NCBI GenBank assembly: GCA_039183635.1 | Contig: JBCDBL010000038.1 | Location: 1 to 32,776 of the forward strand | Origin: JBCDBL01 sp039183635 | Lineage (GTDB): Bacteria; Pseudomonadota; Alphaproteobacteria; Caulobacterales; Parvularculaceae | Length of the DNA: 32,776 nucleotides | Direction of reading: 5' to 3' | Part shown: positions 15,856-23,809 of the stretch, one piece after another | Numbering within the stretch: the first letter of the stretch is position 1 | Layout: every line of letters begins with the position of its first letter | Position numbers and translations under genes: made by a program | The notes under the pieces: model-generated | Told to the model about the DNA's origin: nothing | Seen by the model: only the letters and a program-made list of their open reading frames with translations | The model's database searches: none

Positions 15856-16242
15856 CTAAGCTGTAATGCCAAGCTTGTCAGCCATCATATTGAGCTGATT
15901 GAGAAGTTTTTCGCCCCCGCCCTGGCGGGTCCTTTTGTTCTCGGTTGTGATAACGGCGAGAGCGTGCATGGCGATGACCGTCGCTTCGGCGCGTTTTGGT
16001 TGTTCATCCGCTTCAAGAATGCTGCGCAGCACCGCCGCAGCTTCTCCGGCTGCCGGCCAGCCAAAGCCCGGCGCTTCTCCGACAATGTTCTGAGTTCGGC
16101 GCTGCGCTGAACCGATGTCGCCAGCGTCTAAAAATGATTTTATCGCCGCGACGTCATCTTTGAGATGCGTTTCATAGGTGGCGGCGGTTTTATTAATCGC
16201 CTGCGTCGCAAGGGCGACGGCGGCGTCTCTCTCCCCAGACAT
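15856..16242 (-). CDS. Hpt-like helical protein lacking the phospho-histidine
   Basis: This 128-residue, all-alpha protein shows no signal peptide or membrane segment. The segment QNIVGEAPGFGWPAAGEAA lines up with the Hpt core H-x-L-K-G-x-A-x-x-F-G, placing Gln51 where the phospho-accepting His should be and Val54 where the Lys usually is. The fold assignment comes from this alignment alone. Coupled to the receiver gene downstream, it could be a degenerate phosphotransfer protein that binds the receiver without accepting phosphate, perhaps as an inhibitor or scaffold (inference). It could also be an unrelated helical family. Confidence 0.6.
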   Translation of the reverse strand: MSGERDAAVALATQAINKTAATYETHLKDDVAAIKSFLDAGDIGSAQRRTQNIVGEAPGFGWPAAGEAAAVLRSILEADEQPKRAEATVIAMHALAVITTENKRTRQGGGEKLLNQLNMMADKLGITA

Positions 16243-16473
16243 AACGCAACCTTACTTAAGTGTGCCGGCCCCCGCTTGGGCGGGATGTCGTTAGGCTGAG
16301 AGAGTTAACCTAAAGTTACTTTGAAAGCGAGCAAAAATATTTACATCTTAGGCGCGAGTTTTGTTGTTATATCCCGCAAAGGGTGCATCTGTTCAGTCAA
16401 GAATGACAACACGAAGTATTCGTTCCGGTTTCGGTCGTGCTTTTCTAAATTTCTTGATCCTGACAAAAGGATA

Positions 16474-17070
16474 TTATTCCGCGTCTAACGGCGTCTCATC
16501 GATGGTTTCTGACGTTTCTTCAATGACGACAGGCGCGGGGAAAGGAGGCGCATCCGGCGTTAAGCTGGCCAGGTAAGCGATAATGTTTGCACGTTCCTCT
16601 GGTTTGCGAATCTTCAGGACCATGGCGGAGCCGTTTGCAAGAGTCTGCGGGTTTTCGACGAAACTGTAGAGGTTCTCGTATGTCCAGGCGCCGCCAATGC
16701 CCTGCAGTGCAGCAGAATAACGGAACCCGTCTTTTGACCCGATGTCACGACCGACAAGGCCCCAAAGATTTGGACCCGTCAGATTTGGCCCGCCCTGTTC
16801 AAAGTTGTGGCAAGCGGCGCACTTCTTTGCTGACCTGGAGCCGGCTTCAACGCTGGCCGCCGCAAGAAGCGTCCCAAGGTCAAGCGGTTTTTCTTCTTCT
16901 TTCGCGCCGCCTGCGCCGGCTTCGGGCAGGTCAACGGAAACTGCGAAATCCTTGTATTTCACGCCATGGCCGCCAAACAGAACGTTGTCGCCGAAATACC
17001 GAAGGCCAAGGACGACGAGAAGCGCCGTCAAAATCGCCGCGAGAACCTTGTTCCATTCATATGAGTCCAT
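16474..17070 (-). CDS. Membrane-anchored class I cytochrome c (CycM/c552-like)
   Basis: The 198-residue protein has one N-terminal membrane anchor (about 7-28), an acidic and glycine-rich linker (to about 70), a cytochrome c domain with haem motif CAACH (84-88) and the likely axial Met150 in SAMVLKIRKPEERANIIAYL, then an acidic, Pro-rich tail. Cytochromes of this type carry electrons between the bc1 complex and terminal oxidases in alphaproteobacteria. It diverges from pheA, an arrangement common in this class. The 231-bp gap downstream (16243-16473) shows nothing I can identify. Confidence 0.9.
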   Translation of the reverse strand: MDSYEWNKVLAAILTALLVVLGLRYFGDNVLFGGHGVKYKDFAVSVDLPEAGAGGAKEEEKPLDLGTLLAAASVEAGSRSAKKCAACHNFEQGGPNLTGPNLWGLVGRDIGSKDGFRYSAALQGIGGAWTYENLYSFVENPQTLANGSAMVLKIRKPEERANIIAYLASLTPDAPPFPAPVVIEETSETIDETPLDAE

Positions 17071-17304
17071 GGGTCGTCCGCCGTTATGTCGTTATCTTGT
17101 TGAAGGGGCGTTGTGACAAAACATCTTCACCCGAAATCGTTTCGCGCCTTTTAACTGCTTCGCCCCACATATGGCAATGGCGATGAAGCGCGGCGCATCA
17201 GCGCGGGGGTGGTATCGATTTTTCCTTACTTTCAGGCGGTTAAGGCTGGCGCGGACTTTGCTTTTCGGCATTATGTCGCATCTTGGCAAGGAAGACTGAG
17301 TCTG

Positions 17305-18180
17305 ATGAACACGCAAACGAACAGCGCAGACATGACGGGCGTCATCGCATTTCAAGGCGAAAAGGGCGCATACTCGCACCTGGCGTGCGCGAAATATTTT
17401 CCGAACTGCAAGGTTTCGCCCTGCGCGACGTTTGAGGACGCCTTCGACGCCATCGAGACCGCGAAAGCCGATTTCGGCCTTATCCCCATTGAAAACTCCC
17501 TCGCCGGGCGCGTGGCGGACATTCATCACCTGTTGCCGGAGTCAGGTCTGCACATTATAGGCGAACGGTTTTTGCCGATCCGCCATCAATTGCTGGCGCG
17601 CAAGGGCGCGGACCCCAGGGGCCTTAAAACCGCCCACAGCCACGCCATGGCCCTCGGCCAGTGCCGCCGCGTCGTGCGGGAGCTGGGTCTCCTGCCGGTG
17701 GTGGAGGCGGATACGGCGGGCTCGGCCCGGCGTCTGGCGGACAGCGGCGCGGAAACGGAAGCCGCCATCGCATCGGAGCTGGCGGCGGAGATTTACGGCC
17801 TCGACATTGTCCGAGCGAACATTGAGGACGCCGGGCATAACACGACGCGCTTCGTGGTGATGTCACGCACCCCCGGCGCGCCCCCGCCGCCGGACGCGGA
17901 CGCTGTCACCAGCTTTATTTTCCGGGTCAGGAACATCCCGGCGGCGCTCTATAAAGCCATGGGCGGTTTCGCCACCAACGGGGTCAACATGACGAAGCTG
18001 GAAAGCTACCAGCTGAACGGCGCTTTCACCGCCACCCAGTTCTACGCCGAGGTCGAAGGTCGGCCGGAGGACGTTTCGGTACGTCTCGCCCTGGAGGAGC
18101 TTGGGTTTTTTACATCCCACATGCGAATTTTGGGCGTGTACGCTGCGGACCCGTATCGCAAAAAGGGCGAGGCTGATTAA
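17305..18180 (+). CDS. pheA: Prephenate dehydratase
   Basis: The enzyme converts prephenate to phenylpyruvate in phenylalanine synthesis. I chose the ATG at 17305 because conservation begins around VIAFQGEKGAYSH and an AAGGA lies upstream; a frame start at 17209 adds 32 unconserved residues. The 291-residue product has the dehydratase domain with the catalytic motif TRF (Thr181-Arg182-Phe183, in NTTRFVVMSR) and a C-terminal ACT domain (about 200-285, containing TKLESYQL) for feedback by phenylalanine. There is no chorismate mutase domain, so it is the monofunctional type. It diverges from the cytochrome gene and its stop overlaps the nudC stop by 4 bp. Confidence 0.94.
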   Translation: MNTQTNSADMTGVIAFQGEKGAYSHLACAKYFPNCKVSPCATFEDAFDAIETAKADFGLIPIENSLAGRVADIHHLLPESGLHIIGERFLPIRHQLLARKGADPRGLKTAHSHAMALGQCRRVVRELGLLPVVEADTAGSARRLADSGAETEAAIASELAAEIYGLDIVRANIEDAGHNTTRFVVMSRTPGAPPPPDADAVTSFIFRVRNIPAALYKAMGGFATNGVNMTKLESYQLNGAFTATQFYAEVEGRPEDVSVRLALEELGFFTSHMRILGVYAADPYRKKGEAD

Positions 18181-19082
18181 GCGCGCTCCTGTGTCCACAG
18201 CTTGATCAGCTGGTGGGCGATGGCGAGGGGCGGGGGGATGAACAGATCGTCCCGGCGTTCGCCATTAACGAGGGCGCGCAAAGTATTGCGGTCGAACCAC
18301 TTCGCGTCCTCCAGCTCGTCGTCGAGCGTGATCTCCTCCGTCGCCGCCTCGGCGATGAAGCCCATCATCAGGGACGAGGGGAACGGCCAGGGCTGGGAGA
18401 AGCAATAGCGCACATTGTCGATTTGCACGCCGGCCTCTTCCTCAACTTCCCGCACGGCGGCTTCTTCGCCGGTCTCGCCGGGCTCCACAAAGCCGGCGAG
18501 CGCCGAATACATGCCCGGCGGAAAATGCGGGCTGCGGCCAAGCAAGCATTTGTCGTCCTTCACCGCCAGCATGATCGCAACGGGATCGACCCGGGGGAAA
18601 TGCTCCGCGCCGCACGATCCGCAAACGCGCTTCGCGCCGGCGTCCTCCATCATCGTCGCCGCGCCGCACTTGGCGCAAAACCGGTGTCGGTAATGCCAGT
18701 CGATTATGGATCTGCCCTGACCCAAAATGGCGGCTTCTTCCGGGGAGAGGCGCCCCGTCGCGGCGCGCATGTCGGCGATCTCGCCGAGCTGCGCCGCCGC
18801 GTCTTCCGGGGCGTCGGATATATCCACTGCGAAATAGCCGATGTCGCCTTGTTTGCCGAGATAGACCCGGGGCGCGTCCGCCGCGGCCCGCTTGGCGAAG
18901 CCCGTCAGCCAGGCGGGACCCGGGCCGTCTTTGTTGAGCAGGGGCTTCGCCCGCCAGAACGGCGCGATGCGGGCTGCGTCGGCCTCGAAGGCGTCGTCGA
19001 GCCAGTCTGTGTCGCGCCGGTGGTTGCCGGACCGGTCAAGGGGGCTGTTGGCGAAAAGGTTCGGATTGTCGGCGAGGCGCAT
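18177..19082 (-). CDS. nudC: NADH pyrophosphatase / NAD-capped RNA hydrolase NudC
   Basis: The 301-residue Nudix enzyme has an N-terminal domain, a zinc ribbon (Cys136, Cys139, Cys154, Cys157) and a Nudix box spanning residues about 197-219 (GFVEPGETGEEAA then REVEEEAG). The NudC-specific signature SQPWPFPSS follows (229-237). The family splits NADH to NMNH and AMP and removes NAD caps from RNA. An AAGGAG site lies 11 bases before the ATG. It converges on pheA with overlapping stop codons (TTAA, 18177-18180), leaving no room for a terminator between them. Confidence 0.95.
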   Translation of the reverse strand: MRLADNPNLFANSPLDRSGNHRRDTDWLDDAFEADAARIAPFWRAKPLLNKDGPGPAWLTGFAKRAAADAPRVYLGKQGDIGYFAVDISDAPEDAAAQLGEIADMRAATGRLSPEEAAILGQGRSIIDWHYRHRFCAKCGAATMMEDAGAKRVCGSCGAEHFPRVDPVAIMLAVKDDKCLLGRSPHFPPGMYSALAGFVEPGETGEEAAVREVEEEAGVQIDNVRYCFSQPWPFPSSLMMGFIAEAATEEITLDDELEDAKWFDRNTLRALVNGERRDDLFIPPPLAIAHQLIKLWTQERA

Positions 19083-19407
19083 AAGGGCCGTGCTCCTTTT
19101 TTTGTTTCAATCTAGCGCGCTTCGCTTTGTCTGTCCGGTCTGAAAGGCGGAGGTTGATGGGAAGAGCAAACTTGCCGGAGGTTTTCCTCCCCCGTGCGCG
19201 GGGGAGGTGTCGGCCTTAGCCGACGGAGGGGGCTTTGCGATGTTTGCTTTGGTTTAGCGCTTCAGATTTGCTGAAAAAGCCCCCTTCGACCGCTTCGCGG
19301 CCACTTCCCCCGCTTGGCGGGGGAAGAAAAAAGCGCATTGTCTTCGAATGTCGATGCGCAAGCATCGCCCTTCCAGTCTTGCGTTTCTTCGCCCGTCGTC
19401 CGATATA
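19083..19407. repeat. 325-bp gene-free gap with an inverted pair of REP-like elements
   Basis: Two copies of one palindromic element face each other. Copy 1 (about 19181-19233) has hairpins CCTCCCCCG/CGGGGGAGG (19186-19194 with 19199-19207) and GTCGGC/GCCGAC (19209-19224), then GGAGGGGGC. Copy 2 (about 19275-19330) is the reverse complement with variations, including CTTCCCCC/GGGGGAAG. The arrangement resembles the paired REP units (BIMEs) of other bacteria. No coding region is supported. The SRP RNA promoter is at the right end. Confidence 0.8.
19379..19407 (+). promoter_or_regulatory. Probable promoter of the SRP RNA
   Basis: TTGCGT at 19379-19384 and GATATA at 19402-19407 are 17 bp apart, a good sigma-70 spacing, immediately upstream of the SRP RNA. 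Confidence 0.5.
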
Positions 19408-19513
19408 GGGGGTGGAAGGTTGGCGCGGACGGGCCCCTCGCCAACCCGGTCAGGTCCGGAAGGAAGCAGCCGTAACGAGTTTCGGTTCGGGTCGCAGTCC
19501 AGCCTTCCACCTT
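19408..19513 (+). ncRNA. ffs: Small bacterial signal recognition particle RNA (4.5S type)
   Basis: The conserved SRP core is evident: CAGGTCCGGAAGGAAGCAGC at 19451-19470, which includes the GGAA tetraloop and the Ffh-binding symmetric and asymmetric loops. The flanks pair as a long hairpin: GGTGGAAGG at 19411-19419 with CCTTCCACC at 19503-19511. With Ffh it targets nascent membrane and secreted proteins to the translocon. The order SRP RNA then dnaX is common in alphaproteobacteria. Ends are approximate. Confidence 0.95.
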
Positions 19514-19556
19514 AATCTTCTCGCCTCGCCTTTTAAGACAAGGATGCGCGCTTTCG

Positions 19557-21272
19557 ATGGATCTTGGTCTTTCCGACGATACCGCCGCTTCGGCGTACCA
19601 GGTTCTCGCGCGCAAATACCGGCCGCAAAATTTCGACGACTTGATCGGCCATGAGGCGATGGTGCGCACCCTGAAGAACGCCTTCGCCGCGCGCAGGATC
19701 GCCCACGCGTTCATCCTCACCGGCGTGCGTGGGGTCGGCAAAACCACCACGGCGCGGATCTTGGCCAGGGCCCTCAATTACGTCCCGAAAGAGGGGGAGG
19801 ATACTGGCCCCACGGTGGAGCTTGGGGAAGAAGGCGTCCACTGCCGCGCCATCGCCGAAAGCCGGCATCCGGACGTGATGGAGATGGACGCCGCCTCCCG
19901 CACCGGCGTCGGCGACATTCGCGAGATCATCGAGGGCGTAAAATATCTTCCGACCTCGGCGCGCTACAAAGTCTACATTATCGACGAGGTGCACATGCTG
20001 TCCACCTCGGCGTTCAAAGCCCTCCTCAAAACCCTGGAGGAGCCGCCGGCTCATGTGAAGTTCGTCTTCGCCACCACGGAAATCCGCAAAGTGCCTGTGA
20101 CGGTGCTCTCCCGGTGTCAGCGGTTCGACTTGAAGCGCATCGATGCTGAACGACTGCAAGGCCACCTGGCCGCGATCGCCGAAAAGGAAAACGCCAAGAT
20201 CGATGACGCGGCCCTCGGTCTGATCGCGCGGGCGGCGGAAGGCTCCGTACGCGATGCATTGTCGTTGCTGGACCAGGCGATCGTCCAGCACGGCGCCGGC
20301 GATGCGGCGGTCTCCGCCGAAGATGTGCGCGACATGCTGGGTCTCGCCGACCGCAGCCGCATCTGGGATCTTGTCGATCATATTTTCAAGGGCGACGCCG
20401 CGGCCGCTTTGGACGAGTTCAAAAGCCAGTACGACGCCGGGGCGGACCCGGCGACGGTGGTGCGCGACGTGATGGAGGTGACCCACCTGCTCTCCCGGGT
20501 GAAGGCGGCGCCGGCCGCTGCGGCCCACGGCCCCGCCGGCGCGGCCGAGGCGGAGCGGGCTGAGGCGACGGCGGAAAAGCTGAAATTGCCGGTTCTCGCC
20601 CGGGCCTGGTCGATGCTGTTGAAGGGCCTGTCGGAGGCGCAGGCCGCCCCATCGCCTGCGGCGGCCGTCGATATGCTGATCATTCGCCTGTGCTACATGG
20701 CGGACCTTCCGACGCCGGACGAAGCCATTCGCATGGTGCAGGCTGGCGGCGGCGCAGGCGCCTCCGGTGCGGCGCCATCTGCTCACGCACCCCCCGGCGG
20801 GGCGCCAGGCCCCGCTGCTGCTGCGCCGGCCAAACCGCAGCTTGCAACCTTTAAAGACCTTGTCCGCCTCGCCGGGTCGAAGCGGGATCTGCATTTAAAG
20901 CAGGAGCTTGAAACCTACGTGCACCTCGTGGCGTTCGAGCAGGGGCGTATCGAGTTTCGCCCCGCCGACGGGGCGCCGGCGGACCTCGCCGGCCGTCTGT
21001 CCCGCCGCCTGCAGGACTGGACCGGCGACCGCTGGGTGGTGTCCGTCGCGGCGAGGGCCGGGGGCGAAGACACGCTGCGCTCGGCCCGGGACCGGGAGGT
21101 GATGAACGACCCGCTGGTGCAGAAGGCGCTGGAGCTGTTTCCCGGGGCGCAGATCGACGTCGTCCGCGACCTCGACCTTCCGCCTGCGCCGGAAAGCGCC
21201 GAAAACGTTCTGAACGAACACGAATTTGAAGACGATGACCTCAGCCCCCCGCAACAGGAGCGCGCGCCATGA
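19557..21272 (+). CDS. dnaX: DNA polymerase III subunits gamma/tau
   Basis: This 571-residue clamp-loader ATPase has Walker A GVRGVGKTT (56-64), Walker B with DEVHML (143-148), sensor FATTE (171-175) and an SRC motif (185-187). An Ala/Pro/Gly-rich linker (about 410-440) leads to a tau-like C-terminal domain. Of the four zinc-module cysteines of DnaX, only Cys96 (GVHCRAI) remains; the first position reads LNY instead of LNC and the CxxCxxC part is lost. Several alphaproteobacterial DnaX proteins show this too, as far as I recall. No slippery A-tract for gamma frameshifting was seen. Its stop overlaps the ybaB start (ATGA). Confidence 0.96.
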   Translation: MDLGLSDDTAASAYQVLARKYRPQNFDDLIGHEAMVRTLKNAFAARRIAHAFILTGVRGVGKTTTARILARALNYVPKEGEDTGPTVELGEEGVHCRAIAESRHPDVMEMDAASRTGVGDIREIIEGVKYLPTSARYKVYIIDEVHMLSTSAFKALLKTLEEPPAHVKFVFATTEIRKVPVTVLSRCQRFDLKRIDAERLQGHLAAIAEKENAKIDDAALGLIARAAEGSVRDALSLLDQAIVQHGAGDAAVSAEDVRDMLGLADRSRIWDLVDHIFKGDAAAALDEFKSQYDAGADPATVVRDVMEVTHLLSRVKAAPAAAAHGPAGAAEAERAEATAEKLKLPVLARAWSMLLKGLSEAQAAPSPAAAVDMLIIRLCYMADLPTPDEAIRMVQAGGGAGASGAAPSAHAPPGGAPGPAAAAPAKPQLATFKDLVRLAGSKRDLHLKQELETYVHLVAFEQGRIEFRPADGAPADLAGRLSRRLQDWTGDRWVVSVAARAGGEDTLRSARDREVMNDPLVQKALELFPGAQIDVVRDLDLPPAPESAENVLNEHEFEDDDLSPPQQERAP

Positions 21273-21592
21273 AAGATCTCGGCGAACTGATGAAACAGGC
21301 CGGCGCCATGCAGGCCAAGATGCAGGAAATGCAAACGGCCCTGGACGATCTGGACGTCGAAGGCGCCGCCGGCGGCGGCCTTGTGAAGGCCGTCGTCTCC
21401 GGCAAGGGGCACGCGAAATCCGTTTCCATTGACAAAAGCCTGATGGACCCGGAGGAAACGGAAGTGTTGGAGGATTTAATCGTCGCGGCCCTCAACGACG
21501 CCCGGACGAAAGCGGAAGAACAAGCGGCGGAGCAGATGAAAAGCCTCACAGCGGGGTTGCCGTTGCCGCCCGGGTTTAAGATGCCGTTTTAG
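21269..21592 (+). CDS. ybaB: YbaB/EbfC-family nucleoid-associated protein
   Basis: The 107-residue DNA-binding protein has the family pattern: a helical start (MKDLGELMKQAGAMQAKMQE), the beta hairpin region GLVKAVVSGKGHAKSVSID, DPEETEVLEDLIVAALNDA and the ending GLPLPPGFKMPF. It forms dimers with a tweezer shape and binds DNA broadly. It overlaps dnaX by 4 bp with an AGGAG site inside dnaX, so the two are coupled. recR, its usual next neighbour, lies 1.6 kb further on after an insertion. Confidence 0.94.
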   Translation: MKDLGELMKQAGAMQAKMQEMQTALDDLDVEGAAGGGLVKAVVSGKGHAKSVSIDKSLMDPEETEVLEDLIVAALNDARTKAEEQAAEQMKSLTAGLPLPPGFKMPF

Positions 21593-21639
21593 AAACGACG
21601 TCATCCGAGCGTTGCTTTCTTAACAAAATATGCTTAGTT

Positions 21640-21933
21640 ATGGGCGGAACATATTTCGTTTATATGCTCAGCAACAAGAAGCAAGGCGTTCTTTATACCG
21701 GCGTTACGAACAATCTCAGCCGTCGTGTTTGGGACCATGTCGAAGGACAAGGATCAGCCTTCGTTCGAAAATATGGTCTTGATAAACTTGTTTATTGTGA
21801 AAGCTTCGTGCGTGTTGACGAGGCGATTGCGTATGAGAAGAGATTAAAGAAGTGGCGTCGCGACTGGAAAATCCAGTTGATAGAAAAGCATAATCCCGAT
21901 TGGCGCGACTTAAGCGATGATTTTCCTCTCTAA
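21640..21933 (+). CDS. Small GIY-YIG domain protein (YhbQ/UPF0213-like)
   Basis: The 97-residue protein is a single GIY-YIG nuclease fold. The first motif is YFVYML, the second LYTGVTNN, followed by the conserved Arg in NLSRRVWDH, Glu in YCESF and the C-terminal segment EKRLKKWRRDWKIQLIE. Such small proteins are common in bacteria; some act on DNA, but the function is generally not defined. The gene has a visibly lower GC content than its neighbours and no clear ribosome site. It lies in the ybaB-recR interval, next to a palindromic repeat. This suggests later acquisition. Confidence 0.88.
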   Translation: MGGTYFVYMLSNKKQGVLYTGVTNNLSRRVWDHVEGQGSAFVRKYGLDKLVYCESFVRVDEAIAYEKRLKKWRRDWKIQLIEKHNPDWRDLSDDFPL

Positions 21934-21960
21934 GATATAACTTTTAACTCTGAACATGTT

Positions 21961-22132
21961 CCGTCATCCCGGACGTTAGTCGAGCCCAAAAGGCGAACGC
22001 CTTTTGGCGTGCGAGACTTACGATCCGGGATCTGTGGCGACAGGTTTGGTCTTGTGGCGGCCGATCCCGGATCGCTCCCTTTCCTGACCAAATCCTGGCG
22101 GATTTGGAGGAAAGCGGCGTCCGGGATGACGG
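21961..22132. repeat. 172-bp MITE-like palindromic repeat (CCGTCATCCCGGACG ends)
   Basis: The perfect 15-bp terminal inverted repeats are CCGTCATCCCGGACG (21961-21975) and its complement (22118-22132). Inside are GATCCGGGATC-type palindromes and hairpins such as CCAAAAGGCG/CGCCTTTTGG (21986-22008 approx.) and CCAAATCC/GGATTTGG (22088-22107 approx.). Elements with GTCATCC ends are frequent in alphaproteobacterial intergenic DNA. It lies just past the GIY-YIG gene and 15 bp from the stop of the next gene. Confidence 0.85.
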
Positions 22133-22147
22133 TGGAGGCCGTAAGCC

Positions 22148-22921
22148 TCATTCCAAGAGATCCCAGGCTTTTTTGCTGTTCAAGTGCGGCGCCTCGCGCA
22201 GGCTCCAGGTCGGCTCAGGCGCGGGTTGTTCGAGCGGGGAGGGACCGAGCAGGGCGTCGGCGGTATGTCCGGACGATGTGACGCCCGGCCCGGCGATGCG
22301 AAACTCCGGTGTTGCGGTGGAGACGTACTTTTTGCGATAGGCTGTTGTCGCATCGCGGGGCGCCGGGAATGCGTCCTTGGATTGCAGCGTCTTTGAGGTC
22401 CCTTTCGCGCCCGGAAGGGCGCCCGGCGTTCGGGCCCATTGGGCGGCGTCGTCCGTTTGGCAGTCGCCTAGATATTCCACAAGGTCTTCCGTCTCTTCGA
22501 CATGCGGGCAGAGCGTGGCGCGGACAGCGTCGGCGAGGGAAGGCGATATGTCCGGGCTGGGTTTTAGGTAAACAACGTCCTCCTGCGGCCTTGCCTGCTC
22601 AGGTGGGGCTTTAGGTCGTGTTTCCGACGGGGCGTCGGCGTTCGGCGGCGGGTCGTCTGCGGGACGCGCCGGCTGCTGTTCTCGCGGCGATGGGGCGGGC
22701 GCCGTCGGCCATGGGACGATGTCGATGGCGCTCCAGTCCATTCCGTCGGGGCGCGGCGCGGCCGGCTTCATAAAAACGCCGGCCACGGCGGCGTGCGCAA
22801 GCAGCGCGCATGTCACGCAGCTCGCCCAGCGCGCATAGACCGGCGCAGAACAATAGGCCGCCTGAGCCGCCTCAAACCGCTTAACGATGAAGAAAGGCGC
22901 GCGCCGCGCGTTGAATCTCAT
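22148..22921 (-). CDS. Proline-rich single-pass membrane protein of unknown function
   Basis: I do not recognise this 257-residue protein. It has a basic N-terminus, one hydrophobic segment (about 32-51, CVTCALLAHAAVAGVF), then a Pro/Ala/Asp-rich stretch (about 55-115) that could span the periplasm as in TonB-like proteins. A small region follows with two cysteines (ATLCPHVEETEDLVEYLGDC, about 137-156). The C-terminus is unremarkable. It runs against the direction of dnaX, ybaB and recR. The ATG at 22921 has no strong ribosome site, but a later start would lose the membrane helix. The 259-bp gap before recR holds its presumed promoter. Confidence 0.65.
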   Translation of the reverse strand: MRFNARRAPFFIVKRFEAAQAAYCSAPVYARWASCVTCALLAHAAVAGVFMKPAAPRPDGMDWSAIDIVPWPTAPAPSPREQQPARPADDPPPNADAPSETRPKAPPEQARPQEDVVYLKPSPDISPSLADAVRATLCPHVEETEDLVEYLGDCQTDDAAQWARTPGALPGAKGTSKTLQSKDAFPAPRDATTAYRKKYVSTATPEFRIAGPGVTSSGHTADALLGPSPLEQPAPEPTWSLREAPHLNSKKAWDLLE

Positions 22922-23180
22922 AAGGACCAGAACTTAAAAAACGCATTCGGCCCGCCCTGCTGTGACGATAGCATGGACAAGCTATGGTTTCAGCGCTTAT
23001 TTCCACAAACAGGCGCGATTTAACAGCTGTGGTTTTCAAGGGCGCGGGAATCCCCCTTAATGACCGCCTTTGAACGATGCGGTTTACGGGTCAACAATCA
23101 GGTGCGGTTTTGAGTCAGATGAAAAAAGCGCGACGAAGGTCGATGTCGCCCTGTCCCATAACGCCGACGCGGGGGCGCCC

Positions 23181-23780
23181 ATGTCGGCGATAGGACCTGA
23201 GCTTCAGCGGCTCATGGACCTGCTTGCAAAGCTGCCCGGCCTTGGGCCGCGGTCGGCGAAGCGGGCGGCTTTGGCGTTGCTGTCGAAGCGGGAGGCGGTG
23301 ATGCGGCCTTTGGCCTTCGCCCTCGCCGAGGCGGCGGAGAAGGTGAAGGCCTGCTCCGTGTGCGGCAATCTTGATTCCATCGACCCCTGCGCGATTTGCG
23401 CCGATCCGGCGCGGCCGAAGGGCGTCATCTGCGTCGTGGAGGATGTGGCGGACGTTTGGGCGCTGGAGCGGGCGGGCGCCCATAAAGGGACGTACCACGT
23501 GCTCGGCGGCGTTCTGTCGGCCCTCGACGGCGTCGGGCCGGAGGCGCTCAACATCGCGAGCCTTGTGGCCCGCGCCGGCGCGGATGAGGTGAGCGAGGTG
23601 ATCCTCGCTATGAACGCCACCGTCGACGGTCAGACCACGGCCCATTACATTATGGACAGGCTCGGCGACAGCGACGTCAAGGTTTCCCGCCTCGCGCACG
23701 GTGTGCCGGTGGGCGGGGAGCTTGATTATCTCGACGACGGCACGCTCGCCGCGGCGATGAAATCCCGCCGTCCGGTTTGA
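23181..23780 (+). CDS. recR: Recombination mediator protein RecR
   Basis: I chose the ATG at 23181 because RecR conservation begins right there (MSAIGPELQRLMDLLAKLPG); a frame start at 23070 would add 37 unconserved residues. The 199-residue product is the usual length. It has the helix-hairpin-helix KLPGLGPRSAKRAALALL (17-34), a zinc finger with Cys58, Cys61, Cys70 and Cys73, and a Toprim domain (VICVVEDVADVWALE, HVLGGVLSALDGVGPE). RecR works with RecF and RecO to load RecA on gapped DNA. In related genomes it directly follows ybaB. Confidence 0.96.
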   Translation: MSAIGPELQRLMDLLAKLPGLGPRSAKRAALALLSKREAVMRPLAFALAEAAEKVKACSVCGNLDSIDPCAICADPARPKGVICVVEDVADVWALERAGAHKGTYHVLGGVLSALDGVGPEALNIASLVARAGADEVSEVILAMNATVDGQTTAHYIMDRLGDSDVKVSRLAHGVPVGGELDYLDDGTLAAAMKSRRPV

Positions 23781-23809
23781 GGGCTTCTGCCTTTTCCATA
23801 CGCTCGATC

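Noticed and set aside
18213..19115. 300-residue plus-strand open frame
   Set aside because: It is the exact antisense of nudC, whose zinc ribbon and Nudix box are unmistakable.
19533..20894. 453-residue minus-strand open frame
   Set aside because: It is antisense to dnaX, Arg/Gly/His-rich and without recognisable domains.
19557..21272. Programmed frameshift producing DnaX gamma
   Set aside because: No A-AAA-AAG type slippery run was found in the relevant part of the gene.
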